Of a stretch of 64,000 nt of DNA, positions 52,673 through 61,907 are shown one piece after another. This DNA comes from Bradyrhizobium ottawaense (GTDB lineage: Bacteria; Pseudomonadota; Alphaproteobacteria; Rhizobiales; Xanthobacteraceae). Made by a program: the position numbers and the translations under genes. Under the pieces are notes generated by a model. That model ran no database searches. It had not been told where the DNA came from and worked only from the letters and a program-made list of their open reading frames with translations. The stretch is taken from contig NZ_CP029425.2 of NCBI RefSeq assembly GCF_002278135.3, forward strand, positions 5,246,001 through 5,310,000. Reading direction: 5' to 3'. Each line of letters opens with the position of its first letter. Position 1 is the stretch's first letter.

Positions 52673-53710
52673 CTAGACCCCGTAATTGACCTTGCGGTCG
52701 AAGTAGCGGAATTGCAGCAGCGTGCAGATCAGCGCAAAGCTCATCAAGAGAACCGACTGTGCAGCCGAAGAGCCGAGATCGAGATTGACGAAGCCGTCGA
52801 CGAAGACCTTGTAGACCAGAATGTTGGTTGCACCGGCCGGGCCGCCTTTGGTTACGGCATCGATGATGGCGAAGGTTTCGAAGAAGCCATAGATGAAATT
52901 CATCACCGTGAGGAAGAAGATGGTGGGCCCGAGCATCGGCAGCGCGATCGAGACGAAGCGGCGGATCGGTCCCGCGCCATCCACGGCGGCAGCCTCCATC
53001 AGCGACACCGGCACCGCGAGCAGCCCCACGACCAGAAAGATATAATCGTAGCAGATGTGCTTCCATGACGCGGCCAGTGTCACCAGGATCAGCGCATCGG
53101 TCGGATTGAGGTTGGGGTCCCATGCAATACCGAGCCCGTGCAGCACCTGCGCGAGCGGGCCGACCGCCGGATTGAACAGGAAGGCCCACAGGATGCCGGC
53201 GATCGCGGGCGCAATGGCATATGGCAGCAGGATGATCGTGCGATAGGCCGAACGGCCACGCACGATCCTGTCGGTGGCAAAGGCCAGCACGAGCGCGCTG
53301 CCCAATGTGAGCACGTTCTGCGCCACCGTGAACCAGAACGTCACCGCGATCGACTGGCGGTAGTCGCCGCTCGCAAGCAGCGTCTTGAAATTGTCGAACC
53401 ACACGAACTGAACGTTGGTCCCGAACGGATCGCTGAGCAGAACGGACTGCATCAGCGCCCGCAGCGACGGAATGAAGAAGAAGAACAGCAGGATCAGCAA
53501 TTGCGGCAGCAAGAGCAAAGTCGGCAGGCCCGGACTGTCGCCGAAATTGGCGCGCTTCAGTCCGGCCTCCTCACGCGGCCGCCTTCTGCCCGACCGACGC
53601 GAGCTGCCGGCGACTGCCGCCGGCACGGCCTTGAACCCACCACCCCCGCGCCTTCCATGAAGCACGGGTGCGCGTGCCTCGCGCCATGGGATGGACAGGC
53701 GCAACGTCAT
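52673..53710 (-). CDS. ugpA: sn-glycerol-3-phosphate ABC transporter permease
   Basis: 345 residues from the ATG at 53710, which overlaps the end of ugpB. The first ~55 residues are Arg/Gly-rich and precede the first helix (LPTLLLLPQLLILLFFFFIP), longer than usual, so an internal non-ATG start is possible. The EAA loop SLMEAAAVDGAGPIRRF and RTIILLPYAIAPAIAGILW fit UgpA. Confidence 0.9.
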   Translation of the reverse strand: MTLRLSIPWREARAPVLHGRRGGGGFKAVPAAVAGSSRRSGRRRPREEAGLKRANFGDSPGLPTLLLLPQLLILLFFFFIPSLRALMQSVLLSDPFGTNVQFVWFDNFKTLLASGDYRQSIAVTFWFTVAQNVLTLGSALVLAFATDRIVRGRSAYRTIILLPYAIAPAIAGILWAFLFNPAVGPLAQVLHGLGIAWDPNLNPTDALILVTLAASWKHICYDYIFLVVGLLAVPVSLMEAAAVDGAGPIRRFVSIALPMLGPTIFFLTVMNFIYGFFETFAIIDAVTKGGPAGATNILVYKVFVDGFVNLDLGSSAAQSVLLMSFALICTLLQFRYFDRKVNYGV

Positions 53711-55038
53711 GGACGCTCGGTTTCCGGAGTCTTTCCGGCATTCAGCTTTTCGAACTGCCGCAGGATCTCGTTACCCCGCTTGACTGCGTCATCCATGGCC
53801 TGCTGCGGCTGCTTCTGACCGGCGAACACCGCCTCGACCTCCTGGCGCTGGGCCAGCATCGTCTGCACGAAGTTGCCGAAGCGAAAGCCGCGGGAGTTCT
53901 CGTTCGGCGTGCCGCGCGAGAGCTGCAGCACCGCGATCTCCCTGGTCGGATGATCCTTGTAGTAGCCCCGCTCCCGCGCGACCGCATAGGCGCGATTGGT
54001 GGCGGGAACATAGCCGGTTGCGCCATGCCACCAGACCTGGGTTTCCGGCTGCGCGACGAAATCCAGAAAGGCTGCGACGGCCTCGTATCGCTCCGGCGTG
54101 TGGCCCTTCATGACCCAGATGGCCCCACCCCCGATCGTGCTGTTGAGAGGCGGATTGATGTCGCTCTCGTGCGGCAGGAAGGTGGCGCTCCAATTGATGG
54201 TCGCATTGCGCTCGATGTTGCCGTGCGAGGCGGTCGAATTGACGAAGGTCGAGCACCGCCCCGACGTGAACAATTGTTCCGGACTGAAGCCCTGACCCGC
54301 GATCTGCATCACGCCGTCATCGAGCCATTTCTTGAGCCGCGCGACTTGCGACACCACCTTCGTCTTGTTGTAGACGAACTCGGTGCCGAGCCCGTCGAAG
54401 CCGTTCGCTAGCGTACCGTAGGGCTGATTGTTGATGGCGCTGTAGTTCTCGAGCAGGCTCCAGTAGAAATCGCCTGGCAGGACCGTGCCGCACTCGCTGA
54501 TCCCCTTGGACTTGATGGTGTAGAGCTGCTTCTCCAGCTCCTGCCAGGTGTCGGCCGGCTTGTCGAAGCCGGCCTTCTGGAAGTGATCCTTGTTGTACCA
54601 GAAGATCGGCGTCGACGAGTTGAAGGGCATCGCCGACATCCGGCCCTTGTAGCTCCAGAAGCTTGCGACGGGCTTGATGAAGTCCGAGAAGTCGATCTTG
54701 TAACCTTTCTGCTCCACCAAATCCTGCACGGGGACAATGGCCCCTGAAAGCAGCATCGTCATGTAACCGCGCTCGGCGATCTGCACCATCTCCGGCGGCC
54801 GCTTGGCGCGATAGGCGGCGATCACCCCGTTGGTCACCTCGTCATAGTTCCCCTTGGCGACCGCGACGATCGTGTACTTGTCCTGCGACTTGTTGAACTT
54901 CTCGACCAGCTCATTGAGCCGATCGCCGAGGACGCCACTCATGGCGTGCCACCACTGGACCTCGACCCGCGCCTGCGCCGGACCCACCAATGCCAACGCG
55001 CCGAACAAGGCCGCAATGAATGCGACTTTCCTACCCAT
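53707..55038 (-). CDS. ugpB: sn-glycerol-3-phosphate-binding protein
   Basis: 443 residues with a Sec signal (KVAFIAALFGALALVGPAQA) cleaved near residue 23. VQWWHAMSGVLGDRLNELV, KGNYDEVTNGVIAAYRA, MPFNSSTPIFWYNKDHF and GGGAIWVMKGH follow UgpB closely. Periplasmic; binds glycerol-3-phosphate or glycerophosphodiesters. First gene of the ugpB-A-E-Q-phoD run. Operator site C lies about 40 bp upstream. Confidence 0.92.
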   Translation of the reverse strand: MGRKVAFIAALFGALALVGPAQARVEVQWWHAMSGVLGDRLNELVEKFNKSQDKYTIVAVAKGNYDEVTNGVIAAYRAKRPPEMVQIAERGYMTMLLSGAIVPVQDLVEQKGYKIDFSDFIKPVASFWSYKGRMSAMPFNSSTPIFWYNKDHFQKAGFDKPADTWQELEKQLYTIKSKGISECGTVLPGDFYWSLLENYSAINNQPYGTLANGFDGLGTEFVYNKTKVVSQVARLKKWLDDGVMQIAGQGFSPEQLFTSGRCSTFVNSTASHGNIERNATINWSATFLPHESDINPPLNSTIGGGAIWVMKGHTPERYEAVAAFLDFVAQPETQVWWHGATGYVPATNRAYAVARERGYYKDHPTREIAVLQLSRGTPNENSRGFRFGNFVQTMLAQRQEVEAVFAGQKQPQQAMDDAVKRGNEILRQFEKLNAGKTPETERP

Positions 55039-55078
55039 GGGCAGCCCTCCCTTCGCCGGACAAAAATGCCCGTCATAT

Positions 55079-55106
55079 ACATTTGTATTCTTACAATGAC
55101 ATATGT
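55079..55106. promoter_or_regulatory. Operator site C of the phosphodiester island
   Basis: ACATTTGT (55079-55086) and ACATATGT (55099-55106), 20 bp apart. The 12-bp spacer ATTCTTACAATG matches 8 of 12 bases of the site B spacer. It is immediately upstream of ugpB. Confidence 0.55.
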
Positions 55107-55206
55107 GTCGAGATGATGAAAGAGGGGCGAATGCCCTTTCCTACGCAGGCAGCGCCGACGTGGATGCAAGCCGTGCCTGGATACGCCCGGTCCAGCTGGC
55201 AATGGG

Positions 55207-56832
55207 CTACGAAGCGCTTCTGATTGCCCGACCGACCTTCTGCAGGGCCTCGAAAGCTCGAAAGCGCCGATCGGCCCAGTCTGCGAGAGCGGCCTGGGGT
55301 CGAGAGATGTCTCCCAGAACCGACATCGCCTCCATCGCCTCGCCGAGATTGTCATGGTCGCCCGATGCAACTGATCCAAGCATGGCGGAGCCGAGCAGGA
55401 CGGCCTCCGGGGATGCCGACGCAGCCACCGTCAAACCCGTCATATCGGCGAGGACCTGCCGCACAAGGCGGCTCTTTGCGGCGCCCCCGCTCACCACGAT
55501 CGTATCGACCGCGATGCCCTTGTCCTGCTGGGCGCGAACGATCTGCCTGGCCCCGCAACCGAGACCGCACAGGCCGGCAAGATAAAGCGCCAGCAAGCTC
55601 TCCAGATCCGAGCGCATATCGAGCCCGGCAATCAGCGCACGCGCTTCGGGGTCCGCGAACGGCGCGCGATTGCCGAGGAACTCGGGGACGACATGAACCT
55701 CGCCGACCAATTGCGGAATCATTCCGTCACCGCCGCGCGATTCGGTTTCCGAAGCGAGCCAATCGGCAAGCGTCTGCTGCTTCTGGCGTGCCGCCTGCGT
55801 CGCTTGCGCGGAATGCGGATGCATCTGCAACAGATGCTCGATGGCAGCGCCGGCGGCCGACTGCCCGCCTTCATTGAGCCAAAGCCCGGGCACCATGGCG
55901 GAGAAATAGGGTCCCCACACGCCGGGGACGAAGGACGGATCCGGCGTGGTCGTCATGGTACAGGCGGACGTTCCGAACACATAGGCCATGCGCGTCAGCA
56001 CCGTGCCCGCCGTGCCGCGCGCGCCCACCGTACCAACACCGCCGGCATGTGCATCGATGAGGCCGGCAGCGACCGGCGTACCCGTCGCAAGTCCGAGATC
56101 GGCCGCAGCCTCCGCCGTCAGGCCCGCCGCAAGCCTCGTTCCGCCGGGCACGATCTCGGTGCCGATCCTCCGGAACTGCTCGTCCGCTAGCACGCCGAGG
56201 CCGACCCTGCGGAAGAATTGATCGTCCCAACGGTTTTCGTGGCCCAGATAGGTCCACTTGCACGTCACGGTACAGATGGAGCGAGACAGGCTCCCCGTCG
56301 CACGCCAGGTGAGAAAATCGGTCAAGTCCATGAATTGCCACGCACGGGAAAACGTATCGGGCATGTTTTCGGCGAGCCACAACAGTTTCGGCGTCTCCAT
56401 CTCGGGGGAGATCGTTCCGCCGACATAGTCGAGAACCGTCTCGCCCGTCTGGTTGATCCGGCGAGCCTGATCGGCGGCGCGGTGATCCATCCATACGATG
56501 ACATTGCGAGCAGGATCGCCGGACGGCCCGACGGGCAGCGGCGCGCCCCCTTCGCCCAGCACCACCAGCGAGCAGGTCGCGTCGAAGCCGATGCCGGCGA
56601 TGCAGTCCGGCGCGATGCCGGCCTGCGCCACCGCGCCGCGCACGCTGCGGCATACGGCACGCCAGATGTCCTCGCTCGAGTGCTCGACGATGTCGCCTGG
56701 CTCCCGCCAAAGTGCGATGGGAGCGTTGTCACTCGCAAGGAGCTTGCCCGAGCGATCGAACACGCCGGCCCGCGCGCTGCCGGTGCCGACATCGATGCCA
56801 AGAAAATGTTGGTCATCGGATTGTTTGGTCAT
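55207..56832 (-). CDS. D-ribulokinase (FGGY carbohydrate kinase)
   Basis: 541 residues from the ATG at 56832; a TTG at 56844 is also possible. LGIDVGTGSARAGVFD is the first phosphate loop, and GFDATCSLVVLG is typical of the ribulokinase-like FGGY subgroup. WMDHRAADQA and VVSGGAAKSRLVRQVLADM complete the fold. It phosphorylates D-ribulose to ribulose-5-phosphate. It is the last gene of the ribitol operon, 22 bp after the ribitol dehydrogenase that makes D-ribulose. Confidence 0.88.
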   Translation of the reverse strand: MTKQSDDQHFLGIDVGTGSARAGVFDRSGKLLASDNAPIALWREPGDIVEHSSEDIWRAVCRSVRGAVAQAGIAPDCIAGIGFDATCSLVVLGEGGAPLPVGPSGDPARNVIVWMDHRAADQARRINQTGETVLDYVGGTISPEMETPKLLWLAENMPDTFSRAWQFMDLTDFLTWRATGSLSRSICTVTCKWTYLGHENRWDDQFFRRVGLGVLADEQFRRIGTEIVPGGTRLAAGLTAEAAADLGLATGTPVAAGLIDAHAGGVGTVGARGTAGTVLTRMAYVFGTSACTMTTTPDPSFVPGVWGPYFSAMVPGLWLNEGGQSAAGAAIEHLLQMHPHSAQATQAARQKQQTLADWLASETESRGGDGMIPQLVGEVHVVPEFLGNRAPFADPEARALIAGLDMRSDLESLLALYLAGLCGLGCGARQIVRAQQDKGIAVDTIVVSGGAAKSRLVRQVLADMTGLTVAASASPEAVLLGSAMLGSVASGDHDNLGEAMEAMSVLGDISRPQAALADWADRRFRAFEALQKVGRAIRSAS

Positions 56833-56854
56833 CTGGATCGCCAATCGGAGAGAG

Positions 56855-57583
56855 CTACAGATCGTTGCTCTGCGGCAGAATGACGAGGTCGCGGATGGTG
56901 ACGTTCCTCGGACGCGTCAACATGAAAAGCACCGCCTCTGCGACCTCCACCGGCTGCATCAAGCCACCTGCCGCCATTTCTTCCTCGATCTTCTCTTTGG
57001 GCCAGTCTTTGATGAGCGCGGTCACGACCGGACCGGGTGCAACGGCGCCGACGCGCAAACCGTGTTTGGCGACCTGGCGGCGCAGCGTATGCACGAAAGC
57101 CTGCACTGCGTGCTTGGAGGCGGTATAGATCGGCTCCCAGACGACGGGGACGAGACCTGCGATCGAACTGGTGACGATGATGTCGCCGCTTTTGCGTTCG
57201 ACCATATGCGGCAGCACCGCATGGATCGACCGGAACAGCGCATTGATGTTCAAATTGAGCATGCGGTCCCAGGCGTCGGGATCGCCGCCAAGCACCTCAC
57301 CGCCGACATAGGCACCTGCATTCGCATGGAAGATGTCCAGCTGGCCCGCCTTCTCCAGCACCTGCGGCATCACGGCTCGCATGCTCTCGGGATCGGTGAG
57401 GTCGATGCGTAACGGAATCGCCTGATCGCCCAGCTCCACGCAGGCTTTGCTCAGCGCCTCCTCCGCCCGATCGATCAGCACCACCCGCGCGCCCGCGCCG
57501 ATCAAAGCTCTGGCGCATTCGAGACCGATGCCCGATGCGGCTCCGGTGATCGCGGCAACTTTTCCTGCAAGTTCCTGGGCCAA
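56855..57583 (-). CDS. rbtD: Ribitol 2-dehydrogenase (SDR)
   Basis: 242 residues. [56 protein letters not shown] with the catalytic Ser-Tyr-Lys, [20 protein letters not shown] and [15 protein letters not shown] closely follow the Klebsiella-type ribitol dehydrogenase as I remember it. It oxidises ribitol to D-ribulose with NAD. The kinase downstream and the sugar importer upstream support this role. Confidence 0.88.
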   Translation of the reverse strand: MAQELAGKVAAITGAASGIGLECARALIGAGARVVLIDRAEEALSKACVELGDQAIPLRIDLTDPESMRAVMPQVLEKAGQLDIFHANAGAYVGGEVLGGDPDAWDRMLNLNINALFRSIHAVLPHMVERKSGDIIVTSSIAGLVPVVWEPIYTASKHAVQAFVHTLRRQVAKHGLRVGAVAPGPVVTALIKDWPKEKIEEEMAAGGLMQPVEVAEAVLFMLTRPRNVTIRDLVILPQSNDL

Positions 57584-57610
57584 GGCTTGTCCTTTTCTTG
57601 TTCGAGTTAT

Positions 57611-58867
57611 TCAAGCTCGGCCATGGGAGAGACGCGAGCGCCGTGCCAGCGAATCGACAATGACCGCAATGGCAAGGACCGCCCCCGTAATCATGTACCG
57701 TAGCGACGAGGAGAGATCGAGCAGCGTCAGGCCGCTCGCGATGGACTGGATGACGATCACGCCGAGCAGAGCGGAATAGGCGGTCCCTCGACCGCCGAAC
57801 AGGCTCGTGCCACCGATGACCGCGGCGGCGATCGCGTTGAGGTTCACATCCCCGGTCCCGGCCTGCTGGCTGGAAGACGCCAGCCGCGCCGCGGCAAGAA
57901 TGCCGCCGGCCGCCGCCAGCGTGGAGCAAAGCACGAACGCGGTCAGATAGACCCGGCGAACGTTGATGCCGGCCCGGCGGGCCGCCTCGCGATTGCCGCC
58001 GACGGCAGACATCGAGCGGCCCCATTTGGTCCGCGTCAACGCGTAGTTCATGACCACGCACAGGCCGACAAACAGACCGAACATCCACGGAATGCCGCGG
58101 CCGAGATTGAGATAATAGACGACGAATTCGAGCATGACGGTGACCAGCAGCGCCTTCAGCACCATGCGGCCGAGCGAACTGGCCGATAGCCCCGCCTGCC
58201 GCCGGCGCATCGCTGTGCGATAGCTGGTCACGAACATCACAAGGCTCGCAACCGCCGCCAGCACGTAGGACACGATTGGCGGCATGACGAGCATCTGCCC
58301 GAAATTGACCAGTGGCGATCCGTACGGAAGGTTGATCGAGCCCGAGGTGCCGAGCAGATACAGCTGCAGGCCGAGCCAACCCAGCAGGCCCGCCAGGGTC
58401 GAGACGAAGCTCGGCATCCCCAGGCGATTGAACAGGAATGCGTAGAGCGCGCCGATGGCAGCGCCCAGCACCAACGCCGTGACGATCGCCACAGCGACGG
58501 GCCAATCCTGACCGACCCAAAGCACGCCGACGAGCGCTGAAGCGAACCCGCTCACCGAACCGACCGAGAGGTCGATCTCGCCGACCATCAGGATACAGAC
58601 GATGCCCAGGGAGATCACCCCCACCGTCGAACAATCGAACAGCAAATTGACCAGATTGTTAGGCGCCAGAAAAACAGGATTGAGACTCTCGAACGCCGTG
58701 CAGATGACAATGAGCCCGACGACCACCGGCAGCGAACCGAGGTCGCCCGACCGCACGCGGTCCACAAAGGCGCTGACCGTATTGCCGAGCGTGTCCGCGT
58801 GCCTGACCCGCTCGTCGCTGCGGTCGAGCAGGCGCGCGGTCGAAATCTGTTGCGTGTCGTCGGTCAT
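57611..58867 (-). CDS. Sugar/polyol ABC transporter permease (XylH/RbsC type)
   Basis: 418 residues, longer than RbsC and similar to XylH, with about ten to twelve hydrophobic segments. GEIDLSVGSVSGFASALVGV and AVIGGTSLFGGRGTAYSALLG are the CUT2 permease signatures. The start overlaps the ATPase stop. Inner-membrane channel of the presumed ribitol importer. Confidence 0.92.
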   Translation of the reverse strand: MTDDTQQISTARLLDRSDERVRHADTLGNTVSAFVDRVRSGDLGSLPVVVGLIVICTAFESLNPVFLAPNNLVNLLFDCSTVGVISLGIVCILMVGEIDLSVGSVSGFASALVGVLWVGQDWPVAVAIVTALVLGAAIGALYAFLFNRLGMPSFVSTLAGLLGWLGLQLYLLGTSGSINLPYGSPLVNFGQMLVMPPIVSYVLAAVASLVMFVTSYRTAMRRRQAGLSASSLGRMVLKALLVTVMLEFVVYYLNLGRGIPWMFGLFVGLCVVMNYALTRTKWGRSMSAVGGNREAARRAGINVRRVYLTAFVLCSTLAAAGGILAAARLASSSQQAGTGDVNLNAIAAAVIGGTSLFGGRGTAYSALLGVIVIQSIASGLTLLDLSSSLRYMITGAVLAIAVIVDSLARRSRLSHGRA

Positions 58868-59688
58868 CGCCCAAGCTCCGGCGACTGATGGGCCCGGCGC
58901 CGGCTGGCGCGGCGCGAGACCGAGTTTTCGTCCGCACCGGTGATCGCGGTGACGAGATCCTGGTTGGAAGCGTCGGGCTCGAACTCGCCGTTGTTGCGGC
59001 CGAGGCGCAGCACCACGATCCGGTCCGCGACCGCGCGGACGTCCTCCATGTTGTGGCTGATCATGATGACGCCGAGGCCGCGGGCGCGGACGCGCTCGAC
59101 GAGGTCGAGCACCTCGGCGGTTTGAGCGACGCCGAGCGCGGCGGTGGGCTCGTCGAGCAGGATGAGCTTCGGCTCGGTCAGCAGTGAACGCGCGATCGCC
59201 ACGGTCTGGCGCTGTCCGCCGGAGAGCGAAGCAACCGGCTCACGCACGCTCGGGATCCGCGCCGACAATTCGTTGAGCAGCGTCCAGGCGCGGAGCTCCA
59301 TGGAGACCTCGTCGAGCCGCATCGGATTGAGCTCGCGGCCGAGGAAGATATTTGCGACCACATCAAGATTCTCGCAGAGCGCAAGGTCCTGGAACACGGT
59401 GGCGATACCAAGACCGAGCGCCGCGGCGGGATCGGATAGGGTGACAGGCTCGCCGCCGAAGGCGATCGATCCAGAGCTGGGCTGGTGCACGCCGGCAAGG
59501 ATCTTCACCAGCGTGGATTTTCCAGCACCGTTGTCGCCCACGAGCGCCACGACCTCGCCGGCATGCACGTCGAGATCGACGTTGGTCAGGGCGGACACGG
59601 CGCCGAAATGCTTGGAAATTCCGCGAAGACTCAAGACCGGCTTGCGCGGTCCACCCTGCGCGTGATCGACATCCGAGATCGTGGTCAT
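58864..59688 (-). CDS. Sugar ABC transporter ATPase, single-domain type
   Basis: 274 residues with one ABC domain. Walker A GDNGAGKST, Q-loop VFQDLAL, signature SLSGGQRQTVAIARSL, Walker B LILLDEP, H-loop MISHNM. CUT2 ATPases are usually tandem two-domain proteins of ~500 residues; this is the half-size FrcA-like form that should act as a homodimer. It follows the binding-protein gene across a strong hairpin. Confidence 0.9.
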   Translation of the reverse strand: MTTISDVDHAQGGPRKPVLSLRGISKHFGAVSALTNVDLDVHAGEVVALVGDNGAGKSTLVKILAGVHQPSSGSIAFGGEPVTLSDPAAALGLGIATVFQDLALCENLDVVANIFLGRELNPMRLDEVSMELRAWTLLNELSARIPSVREPVASLSGGQRQTVAIARSLLTEPKLILLDEPTAALGVAQTAEVLDLVERVRARGLGVIMISHNMEDVRAVADRIVVLRLGRNNGEFEPDASNQDLVTAITGADENSVSRRASRRRAHQSPELGR

Positions 59689-59712
59689 GTGCCAGTCCGT
59701 CCTCTCGTCGTT

Positions 59713-59741
59713 CGTCCCGGCCGCCGCGAGCGGCCGGGACG
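59713..59741. terminator. Perfect 12-bp-stem hairpin between binding-protein and ATPase genes
   Basis: CGTCCCGGCCGC (59713-59724) and GCGGCCGGGACG (59730-59741) pair perfectly around the loop CGCGA. On the transcript it follows the binding-protein stop by 8 bases. No U-run follows, so it is better read as an mRNA-stability or attenuation element that raises binding-protein expression over the membrane parts. Confidence 0.75.
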
Positions 59742-59748
59742 GACGCAG

Positions 59749-60822
59749 TTACTGCGTGATGCCGAGCTTCTTGCAGCCGGCGGCATAGCGGCCCGTGCAA
59801 AGTTGATCGGCCGTCTGGATCTTCTTGTCGATGATCTCCGCCTTCAGGTTCTCCTGAGTGACGACCGCCGGCACGAACAGCTTCGACGGCGCATTGAAGA
59901 GCGTGGTTTCCGCCTTGGGTGTCTCGCCGGAGAGGAACTTCACCGCGGCCTGGGCCGCCGCGGCGGCCACGATCTCACTGGGCTTGGAGATCGTGTTGTA
60001 CTGATCGCCGGCGATGACGAGCTGAAGCGCGGCGATCGTCGCATCGTTGCCCGTCACCGGCGGCACTGGATCGACGCCAGCGGCCTTGAAGGCGGCAATT
60101 GCGCCGCCGCCGGTGCCGTCATTGGCCGCCACGACGCCGAGAATCTTCTTGCCAAAGCGAGTGACCTGGCCGCTCGCCCATTGCTGCGCCTTCGGCGGCG
60201 CCCAGTCCGGCGTGTCGTATTCGGCGAGAATTGGATAGCCGCTCTTGTCGAGACCGGCGTGAATGCCCTTCTTGATGAGCCCCGCGGCGGCATCGGTCGG
60301 CGATCCATTGATCTCAAGCACGCCCTCACCTTCCTTCGCCGTGACGTTGGCGGCCTTCAGATGCTTGATGAGCGATTCGGAGATGGCCTTGCCGATGGCT
60401 TCGTTATCGAAGGAGACGTAGAAATCGACCTTGGCGTCCGGGACCGGCCGGTCATAGGCAATGACCTTGATGCCCTGCGACTGTGCCATCTTGACCAGGG
60501 AGGCGGCGGCGGTCGAGTCGACGGGGTCGAGCACAATCACCTTGGCGCCCTGCGAGATGACCGAGTTGAACTGCTGTTGCTGCCGTGTGGCATCAGCACT
60601 GGCGTTCTGATAGATCACCTTGCAACTTGCGCAGAGCTTCTTCATCTCCGCAGCGAAGCCCGGATAGTCATGTTGTTCGTAGCGGGTGGACGCCTGATCC
60701 GGCATCAGGAAGGCAACGGTCGCGTCCTTCACCTCTGCGGCCTGCGAGAACATGGCTGTTGTGCCAAGCAGCGACAGGGCCAGGGCCAGTGTGCCCGTAT
60801 GTTTCGGGGAGAACCTTTTCAT
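59749..60822 (-). CDS. Sugar ABC transporter substrate-binding protein (XylF-like)
   Basis: 357 residues from the ATG at 60822, preceded by AAAGGAAAG. Sec signal ending near SQAAE (residue ~30). VAFLMPDQASTRYEQHDYPG, VISQGAKVIVLDPVDSTAAA, VIAYDRPVPDAKVDFYVSFD and GVVAANDGTGGGAIAAFKA match the periplasmic-binding-protein type 1 family of xylose binders. The operon context (RbtD, ribulokinase) makes ribitol or a related pentitol the likely ligand. Confidence 0.9.
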   Translation of the reverse strand: MKRFSPKHTGTLALALSLLGTTAMFSQAAEVKDATVAFLMPDQASTRYEQHDYPGFAAEMKKLCASCKVIYQNASADATRQQQQFNSVISQGAKVIVLDPVDSTAAASLVKMAQSQGIKVIAYDRPVPDAKVDFYVSFDNEAIGKAISESLIKHLKAANVTAKEGEGVLEINGSPTDAAAGLIKKGIHAGLDKSGYPILAEYDTPDWAPPKAQQWASGQVTRFGKKILGVVAANDGTGGGAIAAFKAAGVDPVPPVTGNDATIAALQLVIAGDQYNTISKPSEIVAAAAAQAAVKFLSGETPKAETTLFNAPSKLFVPAVVTQENLKAEIIDKKIQTADQLCTGRYAAGCKKLGITQ

Positions 60823-61022
60823 TCGGACTTTCCTTTCCAGAACTAGAGTGCTGTGGTTGATCCTTGAAGACGGGCCTTCGCGGCTCCCGTCACCGGCGGC
60901 GATGAGTGCCGGTGCTCCGAAGCCGCGCAGAATTCCTGGACAAGCGATTCCTGTCGCGGGCTGCCATCGGCATGCCCGCGTCATTCTTCCCGTGGTGGTC
61001 TCCTCCTTTGCTTTTTCGCCGG

Positions 61023-61907
61023 CTAGGCCGCGCGTGCCGCATTGATGTTCTGCGCGAGCAATCGCCTGAAGCGCGAAGGCGGCATGCCTTTCTCGGCCAA
61101 AAACTGCCGGTTGAAATTGGAGAGATTGTTGAAGCCGACCTCGAAGCAGATGTCGGTGATCGACGCCTGCTCGTCGCTCATCAGGATCTGGCAGGCGAGA
61201 TTGATGCGCAGCCGCTTGACGTATTGCACCAGCGACATGCCCGTGTGCCGGCGGAAGGAGCGCGAAAACGCGCTCTGCGATTGGCCGGCGATGGCCGCAA
61301 GCTCGGCTTCACCGAAAGGCTGCGTCAGGTTCTGCCGGATGAAGGCGAGCGCCTTGTTCATCCCCGCGGACATGTATCCCGAGGGGTCAGGCAAATAGTT
61401 CGGGCTCGAGAGCGGCCGCGCGCTTCGGGCGCGGGAGAGCGTTCCCAGGATCATCAGGAACAGCTCGATCCGGCGCACACCGTTCGCCGTCGCGATCTCC
61501 TCCATGAGTGGGGCGACCGCTTCGCTTGTGCTGCGGGTGAAAAGCGCGCCGCGGCGGGAGAATTCCAGCAGCGAGGCAAGGCCCGAAAGCTCAGGCATGA
61601 CCTTTATCAGGTCGCCGATGAATTCTTCGCTGAACTGGAGGACGCGTCCTCGCAGCGGAATGGTGGTCTCCGCCGGCAGATCGCTCACCCAATTGTGCGG
61701 CAGGTTGGGGCCGGTAAGAACGAGATTGCCCGGTTCGAATTCGCCGATGAAGTCGCCGACGAAATACCGACCGCTGGTCGCCACGACCTGGTGCAGCTCG
61801 TATTCTGGATGGAAATGCCAGCGGACCGTGTGGAATGGGTAGCCGTGCGACCACGCCTTGAACGACTCGCCGCGCCGTATCTGGACAACTTCCAGGTCCG
61901 GTTCCAT
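61023..61907 (-). CDS. AraC-family transcriptional regulator of the ribitol operon
   Basis: 294 residues. N-terminal cupin sensing domain (WHFHPEYELHQVVATSGRYF, GPNLPHNWVSDLP). C-terminal double HTH (FGEAELAAIAGQSQSAFSRS, DICFEVGFNNLSNFNRQFLA, PPSRFRRL). The cupin-type AraC regulators often control pentose or polyol operons. It is 200 bp upstream of the binding-protein gene in the same direction, the most likely regulator of that operon. Confidence 0.9.
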   Translation of the reverse strand: MEPDLEVVQIRRGESFKAWSHGYPFHTVRWHFHPEYELHQVVATSGRYFVGDFIGEFEPGNLVLTGPNLPHNWVSDLPAETTIPLRGRVLQFSEEFIGDLIKVMPELSGLASLLEFSRRGALFTRSTSEAVAPLMEEIATANGVRRIELFLMILGTLSRARSARPLSSPNYLPDPSGYMSAGMNKALAFIRQNLTQPFGEAELAAIAGQSQSAFSRSFRRHTGMSLVQYVKRLRINLACQILMSDEQASITDICFEVGFNNLSNFNRQFLAEKGMPPSRFRRLLAQNINAARAA

